NCBI GenBank assembly: GCA_963930775.1
Contig: OZ005692.1
Coordinates: forward strand, 9,219,029 to 9,283,028
From: Cliona cf. orientalis
Lineage: Eukaryota; Porifera; Demospongiae; Clionaida; Clionaidae
DNA: 64,000 nucleotides
Direction of reading: 5' to 3'
Below, one piece after another: positions 56,601 through 64,000 of this stretch. Numbering within the stretch: the stretch's first letter is position 1; the number at the start of each line of letters is the position of its first letter. The translations under genes and the position numbers were made by a program. The notes beneath the pieces were generated by a model. The model was not told where the DNA came from. It ran no database searches and worked only from the letters and a program-made list of their open reading frames with translations.

Positions 56601-57331
56601 TAGTGACTATTATCTTTGTGTTACTGTCGCTGCCTTACACATTTACTCTTCTCACGATTCAATTTCTCCAAAAATTGTCCCAATATCCCATCTTGTTTTG
56701 GGTCCGTAGACTAAAGCCCTTCTTTGATGCCTATACCGGACCTTACAAGTCTCGACATCGCTACTGGACTGGACTACTGCTTGTGGCTCGCTTAATCTTA
56801 CTCATAACTTTCTCAGTAAATCAAAGTAATAATGTTTCCATTAACCTCCTAGCTATCATAACAGTCTCTTTTGTTCTCCTAGGATGGCTTAGCTCTGCTA
56901 ACTTGGTCTATGCGAGTCCACTTAACAATTTCCTCGAGATCGTTTTTCTCGGAAACCTTGGTTTAACGTCAGCTGCAGTATTATTTAATGTATCAAATGA
57001 CAAGACTAGCCCAGTGGCGATCTATCTATCAACCAGTATAGCTTTCGTTCTGTTGATCTTTATCATCCTTTATCACGTTTATCAACGACTGGTGCTCACT
57101 AAACTGGGTTCAAAGTTGACAGTAAAAGTGATGCGAATGATTCCCTTTAAGATAAATTCCAATGACACCGATGATACAGTTGAACTACCTGATATGATCC
57201 CAACAACATCAGGAGCCAGCCGCAGTAAAGTCACTTCCACGATGGTCGATCTAGATCAACCTTCCTCTCACATGTATGATTCATACAATTCACAGGACTT
57301 GAAGGAGCCTCTTCTAGAAGATGACAAATAG
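53699..57331 (+). CDS. Long-form membrane protein, pmp-like ectodomain plus multi-TM core, array copy 1
   Basis: Intact single-exon gene of 1210 residues from ATG 53699 (MKIFRILCFSVLILTTY signal peptide; an in-frame GTG at 53648 is not the start). Residues about 25-560 contain a DSCDGSS/PCPE Cys pair, then beta-helix-like repeats with LSGGIVADATQT, NGGALSLYSES and LGGAIYVDDS. A QIYGGWIDW block and a Cys-rich region follow, with FNREGILCGGC at about 760. Membrane core about 790-1140: LNLTVSVGTINGLTFYANII, then HRYWTGLLLVARL near 1020. Cytosolic tail about 70 residues, acidic and Ser/Thr-rich, ending KEPLLEDDK. Lies in the dynein intron after 53235, same strand. Function unknown. Confidence 0.92.
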   Translation: MKIFRILCFSVLILTTYIDTITSDSCDGSSITYVAMNSTSFPCPESIVGCRSLTMDELINTSTAVTRNLCSNEVVFQEGSYDAKKTLTFLASKDLIIQGQNGVTITCIDKSTISLKSASNIAIREIEFQACSITVVTPKLMPKQRRRHSSTGINIVIVTNSTFNASHLTLSDPNSGQKKFKMTLVAILQTIELINASLTLEKADHINVTGKDTAIICTPDSKFILDSKAQGTIKLSDVKVQDCSNIIIQSRSKIATFETNNALFDNSCLLFEAIRTRSPNHILSINMTMTKIEHCSCKFLQLHANFSINISILLNNISVIGNDLLFIEFEDNHNVSVTVMGHCLFQGNRNFILYLGNGLIHFVNASVDITDCTIIETSTAQGAPIYTQNSIIIFEDSTVLFDNNRGSLSGGIVADATQTHFKNNVTVMFYNNSGPNGGALSLYSESRLHFNASSFSNIALYFNNNVAQLGGAIYVDDSRYRNIESIIQLYCEPENVRLTFGKNVASLSGNQIYGGWIDWFMNETTNIPENETDMVNNKLIEFENQSRTQDLVSSHPIRICLCINNDIDCNITDYNMTIYGKALTLELVGVGQRYTPIISHVEANLSKSGIYPMLMILQSACTKINYKINSQNDETITLTPYLPYLYYSGYSRNISEGIVDNLFEQLVIKLKINECPWGFEVQTNGSCECQLSNHHLQCDMNKYTILRTGHQWVGATYEHRIKEKFPSPGVISHQHCPFDYCRSDGESLSIRLENQDEQCAFNREGILCGGCRENLSRVLGTSNCSVCNNQYTVLIAFSWIISGFVLVACLILLNLTVSVGTINGLTFYANIIQAQHTTFFTPDISTSFLSMFIAWLNLDIGAEMCLYDGLDSYVITWLQYIYPLYIWLIAVIIITLSHFSSRISKLCGKNAVQVLATLFLISYARLLRLIIEVFSFTWITYPDGYKKAVWLVDGNYEFFKGRLIPLILVTIIFVLLSLPYTFTLLTIQFLQKLSQYPILFWVRRLKPFFDAYTGPYKSRHRYWTGLLLVARLILLITFSVNQSNNVSINLLAIITVSFVLLGWLSSANLVYASPLNNFLEIVFLGNLGLTSAAVLFNVSNDKTSPVAIYLSTSIAFVLLIFIILYHVYQRLVLTKLGSKLTVKVMRMIPFKINSNDTDDTVELPDMIPTTSGASRSKVTSTMVDLDQPSSHMYDSYNSQDLKEPLLEDDK

Positions 57332-57742
57332 ACTGCAACCAGTGGCCGCATGCACTACATTGTTTATTTCTGAATTGATAAACTATAGGACATGCACAGA
57401 CAGTTTGCTCTAAAATTGCACACCTTAACCTTTTGTTGTATTTCCCAAATAGAAACAGTTAACTAGTATGAGTTTCCCTCTATTTGTGATATTCACGTAA
57501 ATGTCATAGTATTTAATTTAAAGCATGCACTGAGAGTTTTGCTAAAGTGGGTAATTGTGTGCCATGTGTTTATTCAAACGATGTATTTGTTACAACAATG
57601 AGATTTCTTTAGAGAATGTGTTGTTATCTCTTGTCAATATTTCATCTTATGCTTCCCAAACATGGGTTCATTTTATGTGTATCATATTTATTCTCTAAAC
57701 ATACCACTATAACTTTGGGAAAATCAGGGTTTTTTATGGTGT
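57332..57742 (+). other. Spacer between long genes 1 and 2
   Basis: Closely related to 61135-61519; contains the shared 3' flank (agacagtttgctctaaaattgcacacc, shortened here: cagtttgctctaaaattgc) and 5' flank. No gene. Confidence 0.7.
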
Positions 57743-57751
57743 TATAAATAG
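57743..57751 (+). promoter_or_regulatory. TATA box (TATAAATAG), long gene 2
   Basis: 76 bp before the ATG at 57819, in the same context as in gene 1 (cagtggataatcagc after it). The promoter is kept although the coding start is damaged. Confidence 0.6.
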
Positions 57752-57818
57752 CAGTGGATAATCAGCCTTTGATTCAGAAGTGTTTTAAGTTGAATTTGCA
57801 ATGCTAGAAGAAGTCTCA

Positions 57819-60800
57819 ATGAAGATCTTACATATACTATGTTTCTCTATTCTGTTCTTGTGTTGGTCACAATATCACTCACGTAGCCATGAACCCAACG
57901 TCATTCCCCTGCTCTGTCTCAGACAGTGATATCAGTTGTAAATCTGTGACAATGAATGATCTGATTGCTACTAGAACAGTAGCTATTCATAATCGTAATC
58001 CATGTAGCAATGAAGTTGTATTTCAGCAAGGGTCATATGAAGTGAAGAAAATAAATTCAAGATCTCGTTGATTATCACTTCTAGCATCCAAAGATTTAGT
58101 TATTCGGGGGCAAGATAATGTCACAATAACCTGTATCAATGATTCAACTATTATAAGTAAATCTTCTAACATTAAAATTAGAGAACTAAAGATTCAGGCT
58201 TGTTTACTTAGTTTGGAGGCATCAAGTGTTATTGTAACCAACTCAATTTTCATTGGTTCACATCTAACACTGAATAGCGCTGGTAGGGATACGACTACCT
58301 TTGAGACCAATAATGCTTCATTCAATAATTCTTGTCTGATATTTCGACCTACTCACAAAAGAAGTTTTGTATCTATCAATATGACAAATACCACGGTTGA
58401 ACGGTGCTCTTGTAAATTTATGCAAGTTCATGTAAGCTTTGGTATAGCTATAAGTATTCTACTCCATGAGATGACAGTGACAGGAAATGATTTACCGTTT
58501 ATTGAATTCGAAAATATGCACACTGTATCTGTTACAATAACGGGTCTTTGTGTCTTTCATAAGAACAATAATTTTATACTACATCTGGTTGGTGGTTCAG
58601 TCCATTTTATCGGAGCAAGAGTGAACTTCACTAATTGTACTACAGTACAAAGTGCTCCCATCTACACTCAGGATTCTACGATTGAATTTGAAGAGAGCAC
58701 TATTATGTTTTATCATAATCAAGGCTCTCTCTCCGGTGGAATTGTGGCAGATGCAACTCAGACTCGTTTCAAGAACAATGTTACTATTATGTTTTATAAC
58801 AACAGTGGTTCAAATGGTGGAGCACTTTCACTGTACTCAGAGTCAAGATTTCACTTTAATGCTAATTCATTTTCAAACATTGCTCTATACTTTGATAATA
58901 ATGTTGCACAACTTGGTGGAGCCATCTATGTGGATGACAGTATATACAGAAGCATTGAATCTGTAATTCAGCTTCACTGTGAACCAGAAAATGTAAGATT
59001 GACATTTGGTAATAACAATGTAGCTTTCCTTGGTGGAAATCAGATATATGGAGGCTGGATTGACTGGTTTGTGAATGAAACAACTAACATTCCGGAGAAT
59101 GAAATCAACATCGTGGACAAGACGTTGATAGAATTTGAAAACCAAAGCTGCACTCAAGATTTGGTATCTTCCCATCCCATTCGGATCTGCCTGTGTATAA
59201 ACAATAAAATTAATTGCACTATCACTGACTACAACATGACCATATATGGTAAAGCATTAACACTGGAGTTAGTAGGAGTCGGACAGAGGTATACACCTGT
59301 TATTACACCTATTGAAGCAAGTATAAGCAAGTCAGGTAACTGTCCGAGGCTCACGATTCTGCGGCCTGCTTGTACCAAGATCAACTATATAATCGATGAA
59401 GATGACCTGGTGATAACCCTTAAGCCATATTTACCATACTTGAACTATAATGGCTATTACCGTGATAAAGCTAAGAGTATAGCAGATGACCTCTTTAAAC
59501 AACTTACTATCCAAGTGAGAGTCACTGAATGCCCGTGGGGTTTCATAGAGCAAGCTAATGGCAGCTGTTTGTGTCAACTATCAAATCATAATTTGCAATG
59601 TGATATCAACGAATACACAATCCTCAGAAGTGGCCATCAGTGGGTAGGTGCAACTTATGAACACTGTAATGAAGAGAAGTTCCCTGGGGTAATTTCTCAT
59701 CAGCACTGCCCCCTGGACTATTGCCGATCAGATAACAAGTCCCTTTCCATCGGTTTGGAGAATCAAGATGAGCAGTGTGCATTCAACAGGGAAGGGATTC
59801 TTTGCGGAGGATGTAGAGAGAATCTTAGTCGAGTTTTGGGGACTTCAAACTGTTCAGTATGCAATAATCAATACACTGTGCTGATTACATTCGGTTGGCT
59901 AATTTCAGGTTTTGTACTAGTCGCATGTCTGATGCTGCTTAACCTGACTGTCTCGGTAGGTACCATCAATGGGCTTACATTTTATGCTAACATCATTCGA
60001 GCTCAACATACCACTTTCTTCACACCTGATATTTCAACATCGTTCTTAAGCATGTTTATTGCTTGGCTTAATCTGGATATGGGGGCTGAAATGTGTCTTT
60101 ATGATGGACTTGATTCGTACGTCATCACGTGGCTGCAATATATCTATCCACTTTACATCTGGCTCATTGCTGCTATAATCATTACCTTAAGCCACTTTTT
60201 CAGGTGCATATCTAAGCTCTGTGGTAAGAATGCTGTACAAGTGTTAGCTACACTCTTCCTAATTACCTATGCAAGGCTCCTTCGTCTCATGATAGAGGTC
60301 TTTTCCTTTACTTGGATAACCTACCCTGATGGCTATAAGAAAGCAGTGTGGCTAGTTGACGGAAATTACGAATTTTTCAAAGGAAAGCTCATCCCTCTCG
60401 TACTAGTGACTATTATCTTTGTGTTACTATCGCTGCCTTACACATTTACTCTTCTCACAATTCAATTTCTCCAAAAACTGTCCCACTATCCCGTCTTGTT
60501 TTGGGTCCGTAGACTAAAGCCCTTCTTTGATGCTTATACTGGACCCTACAAGTCTCGACATCGCTACTGGACTGGACTACTGCTTGTGGCTCGCTTAATT
60601 CTACTCATAATTTTCTCGGTAAATCAAAGCAATAATCTTTCCATTAATCTCCTAGCTATCATAACAGTCTCTTTTGTGCTCCTAGGATGGCTTAGCTCTG
60701 CTAACTGGGTCTATGCAAGTCCACTTAACAATTTCCTAGAGATTGCTTTTCTCGGAAACCTCGGTTTAACATCGGCTGCAGTATTATTCAATGTATCGAA

Positions 60801-61134
60801 TGGCAAGACTAGCCCAGTGGCGATCTATCTATCAACCAGTATAGCTTTCGCTCTGTTGGTCTTTATCATCTTTTATCATATTTATCAACGATTGGTGCTC
60901 ACTAAACTCGGTTCAAAGTTGACAGTAAAAGTGATGCGAATGATTCCTTTTAAGATAAATTCCAATGACACCGATGATACAGTTGAACTGCCTGATATGA
61001 TCCCATCAGCATCAGGAGCTGGCTGCAGTAAAGTCACTTCCACGATGGTTGATCTAGATCAACCTTCCTCTCACGTGTATGAGTCATATAATTCACAGGA
61101 CTTGAAGGAGCCTCTTTTAGAAGATGACAAATAG
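57819..61134 (+). pseudogene. Long-form membrane protein, array copy 2, damaged at the 5' end
   Basis: The ATG (57819) and the first signal-peptide codons remain, but about 36 bp that genes 1 and 3 carry after 'tctattctg' are missing, shifting the frame. The correct frame resumes at 57889 (MNPTSFPC) and meets TGA at 58069-58071, where gene 3 has AGA. Beyond the stop the frame is open to 61134 (973 codons from the TTG at 58213). It keeps GGIVADATQT, GGAIYVDDS, FNREGILCGGC, NGLTFYANII, HRYWTGLLLVARL and KEPLLEDDK. About 90 residues of the repeat domain present in gene 1 (between SHLTL and TFETNN) are missing in frame. Without a signal peptide it should not reach the membrane normally. Confidence 0.82.
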
Positions 61135-61519
61135 ACTGCAACTACTGGCTGCATGTTTTATGGGAATTGATAAACTAGGACATGCACAGACAGTTTGCTC
61201 TAAAATTGCACACCTCAACCTTTTTGTTGTATTTTCCAAATAGAAATAGTTAGCTAGTATGAGTTTCCCTCTATCTGTGATATTCACGTAAATATCGTAG
61301 TATTTAATTTAAAGCATGCACTGAGAGTTTTGCTAAAGTGGGTAATTGTCTGCCATACGTTTATCCAAACAATGTATTTGTTGGAACAATAGATTTCTTC
61401 AGAGAATCTGTTGTTATCTCTTGTTAGTATTTCATCCTATGCCTTTTATGTGTATCATATTTATTCTCTAAACTGTAACTTTGGGAAAGCCAGGGTATTC
61501 TCAAACTTCATACTGCTGT
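61135..61519 (+). other. Spacer between long genes 2 and 3
   Basis: Same shared 3' and 5' flanks as 57332-57742; no gene. Confidence 0.7.
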
Positions 61520-61528
61520 TATAAATAG
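61520..61528 (+). promoter_or_regulatory. TATA box (TATAAATAG), long gene 3
   Basis: 67 bp before the ATG at 61595 and followed by cggtggataatcaac. Confidence 0.65.
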
Positions 61529-61594
61529 CGGTGGATAATCAACCATTGATTCATGAGTGTTTTAAGTTGAATTTGCAATGTTAAAGAAGTCGCA

Positions 61595-64000
61595 ATGAAG
61601 ATCTTTCATAATATACTATGTTTCTCTATTCTGATCTTGGCAATATACATTGATACCATCGCTTCAAGTTCTTGTGATGGTCACAATGTCACTCACGTGG
61701 CCATGTTCCCCTGCCCTGTCCCAGACGGTAATATCAGTTGTAAATCTGTGACAATGAATGATCTGATCGCTACTACAAAAGCAGCTACTGATAATCGTAA
61801 TCTATGTAGCAATAAAGTTGTATTTCAGCAAGGGTCATATGAAGTGAAGAAAATAAATTCAAGGTTTCGTAGATTATCACTTATAGCATCCGAAGATTTA
61901 GTCATTCGGGGGCAAGGTAATGTCACAATAACCTGTATCAACGATTCAACAATTACCTTGAGTAGTGCTTTTAACATTAAAATTAGAGAAATAGAGTTTC
62001 AGGCTTGTTCAATTACTGTTAAGACACCAAAGCTGAAACTAAAGCAAAGGCTCTCTAGTACTGGTATTAATATTGTCGTTGTAACCAACTCAACTTTTTA
62101 TGCTTCACATCTAATACTGAGCGATCCTAATAGTAAACTTAATATAACACTTGTAGCCATTCTGCAGACCGTAGAGTTGATTAATGCATCTCTGACATTG
62201 GAAAAGGCTGATCATATTAATATCACCGGGCAAGTTATGTGTACACCAGATTCTAAATTTATTCTGGACTTGAAAGCAAAAGGTACAATAAAACTGTCTG
62301 ATGTAAAGATTCAGGACTGTAGCAATATCATCATTAGGTCAAGATCAAGTGTAGTTACCTTTGAGACCGATAATGCTTTGTTCGAAAATTCTTGTCTGAT
62401 ATTTGAACCTACTCGCACAAAAAGTTCCGTTCACAATATATCTATCACTATGACAAAGACCAACGTTGAGCAGTGCTCTTGTAAGTTTATGCAACTCCAT
62501 GCAAAGTTCAATATAAGTATTCTACTCCATCAGGTGAATGTGACAGGAAATGATTTACAATTCATTGAATTCGACAAGCATACAGTATCTGTTACAGTAA
62601 TGGGCCATTGTGTTTTTCATAAGAATAGAAATTATATGCTACATCTGGTTGGTGGTTCAGTCCATTTTGTGGGAGCAAGAGTGAACTTCACTGATTGCAC
62701 TACAGCACAGGGTGCTCCCATCTATACTCAGAATTCTACAATTGTATTTGAAGATAGCACGGTTCTATTTGACCACAATCGAGGCTCGCTTTCTGGTGGA
62801 ATTGTGGCAGATGCAACCCAGACTCATTTCAAGAATAACGTTACTATCTACTTTTGTGATAATAGTGGTTCGAATGGTGGAGCACTTTCACTGTACTCAG
62901 AGTCAAGATTACACTTTAATCCTAGCTTCTCTTCAAATATTGCTCTATACTTTGACGACAATGTTGCACAACTTGGTGGAGCCATCTATGTAGATGATAG
63001 TAGGTATAGAAATATCGAATCTATAATTCAGCTTCACGGTGAACCAGAAAATGTAAGATTGACATTTGGTGACAACAACGTAGCTTTCCTTAGCGGAAAA
63101 CAGATATATGGAGGCTGGATTGACTGGTTTGTGAATAAAACAACCAACATTTCAGAGAATAAAATCGACATGGTGGACAACACATTGATAGAATTTGAAA
63201 CCCAAAACTACACACAAGACTTGGTATCTTCTCATCCCATTCGAATTTGTCTGTGTATAAGTAACAATATTAATTGCAGTATCATAGACTACAAGAAGAC
63301 TATGTATGGTAAAGCATTAACACTGGAGTTAGTTGGAGTCGGACAAAGGTATACACCTGTCATTTCACATGTAGAAGCAAACCTGAGCAAGTCTGGTGTT
63401 CATCCGAAGCACACAATTCTGCAGTCTGCTTGCACCAAAATCAACTACAAAATCAACTCTCAAAATGACGAGACAATAACCCTTACACCATACTTATCAT
63501 ACTTGTATAGTGGCTATTCCCGTGATGAAGCTGAAGGTATAGCTGATGATCTCTTTAAACAACTTACTATTCGATTGAAAATCAACAAATGCCCGTTGGG
63601 TTTCATAGAGCAAGCTGATGGCAGCTGTGAGTGTCAACTATCAAATCATGGTTTGCAATGTGATATGAAGAAATACACAATTCTCAGAAGTCGCCATCAG
63701 TGGGTAGGTGCAACTTATGAACACCGAATTGAAGAAAAGTTCCCTTGCCCTGGGGTAATTTCTCATCAACACTGCCCCCTTGACTATTGCCGATCAGATG
63801 ATGAGTCGCTTTCCATCCGCTTGGAGAAACAAGATGAGCAGTGTGCATTCAACAGGGAAGGGATTCTTTGCGGAGGATGTAGAGAGAATCTTAGTCGAGT
63901 TTTGGGGACTTCAAACTGTTTAGTATGCAATAATCAATACAGTGTGCTGATTACATTCGGTTGGCTAATTTCAGGTTTTGTACTAGTCGCATGTCTGATG
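61595..64000 (+). CDS. Long-form membrane protein, array copy 3, cut by the window end
   Basis: From ATG 61595 (MKIFHNILCFSILILAIY signal peptide) the frame is open for 802 codons, exactly in frame with gene 1 at the window edge (LVACLM in the first membrane span). It contains the repeat motifs LSGGIVADATQT, NGGALSLYSES and LGGAIYVDDS, the QIYGGWIDW block and FNREGILCGGC. It retains the repeat section deleted in copy 2. Since no stop closes it inside the window, it is easily missed. About 400 more residues of membrane core and tail are expected beyond the end. Confidence 0.9.
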   Translation, partial: MKIFHNILCFSILILAIYIDTIASSSCDGHNVTHVAMFPCPVPDGNISCKSVTMNDLIATTKAATDNRNLCSNKVVFQQGSYEVKKINSRFRRLSLIASEDLVIRGQGNVTITCINDSTITLSSAFNIKIREIEFQACSITVKTPKLKLKQRLSSTGINIVVVTNSTFYASHLILSDPNSKLNITLVAILQTVELINASLTLEKADHINITGQVMCTPDSKFILDLKAKGTIKLSDVKIQDCSNIIIRSRSSVVTFETDNALFENSCLIFEPTRTKSSVHNISITMTKTNVEQCSCKFMQLHAKFNISILLHQVNVTGNDLQFIEFDKHTVSVTVMGHCVFHKNRNYMLHLVGGSVHFVGARVNFTDCTTAQGAPIYTQNSTIVFEDSTVLFDHNRGSLSGGIVADATQTHFKNNVTIYFCDNSGSNGGALSLYSESRLHFNPSFSSNIALYFDDNVAQLGGAIYVDDSRYRNIESIIQLHGEPENVRLTFGDNNVAFLSGKQIYGGWIDWFVNKTTNISENKIDMVDNTLIEFETQNYTQDLVSSHPIRICLCISNNINCSIIDYKKTMYGKALTLELVGVGQRYTPVISHVEANLSKSGVHPKHTILQSACTKINYKINSQNDETITLTPYLSYLYSGYSRDEAEGIADDLFKQLTIRLKINKCPLGFIEQADGSCECQLSNHGLQCDMKKYTILRSRHQWVGATYEHRIEEKFPCPGVISHQHCPLDYCRSDDESLSIRLEKQDEQCAFNREGILCGGCRENLSRVLGTSNCLVCNNQYSVLITFGWLISGFVLVACLM

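Overview
The window is nuclear DNA from an animal, most likely a sponge (demosponge). It is AT-rich, carries GT-AG introns and small inverted-repeat transposons, and contains a ciliary motor gene. It is dominated by a lineage-expanded family of intronless multi-pass membrane proteins of a kind I associate with sponge genomes, where long members are usually auto-named 'outer membrane protein pmp'. The sponge call is inference; the eukaryotic gene structure is read directly.

Layout. 1-6.2 kb holds no intact gene: a decayed 3' end of a family gene, a 0.49-kb duplicated segment, a 180-bp dispersed repeat and a 73-bp-unit minisatellite. 6.2-29.9 kb is a minus-strand cluster of the membrane family: short forms at 6188, 20205, 25222 and 28155, a long intact form at 15471-19364, a long form broken by frameshifts and a 2.4-kb insertion (8388-14769), a frameshifted short copy (22538-24219) and a 5' stub (27285-27405). 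30.5-53.2 kb is the plus-strand axonemal dynein heavy chain DNAH1: 25 exons covering the tail, linker and AAA1, with every splice phase consistent. Four more short family genes lie on the plus strand inside one 10.5-kb dynein intron (31486-41962). Two small minus-strand Cys-His hydrolase-like ORFs lie in another intron (43416-45598). From 53.2 kb to the end, apparently inside a further dynein intron, are three plus-strand long family genes: one intact, one 5'-damaged, one running off the window.

Family logic. Short forms have a signal peptide, a Cys-rich ectodomain and about 8-9 membrane segments. Long forms add 500-700 residues of beta-helix-like repeats (GGA[IVL], NCxF, NNxA) before the same Cys-rich box and membrane core. 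Shared signatures are an LC.xC box before the first membrane helix, an NG..FYANI-type motif after it, and either a D[SA]F.G.YKDGT...R[WY]F or an RYW.GLLL..R motif late in the core. Function is unknown; surface recognition, sensing or a channel are all possible. The arrays show active birth and death: tandem duplication, divergent ectodomains over fixed membrane cores, frameshifts, stubs, and one duplication whose edge cut into a dynein exon.
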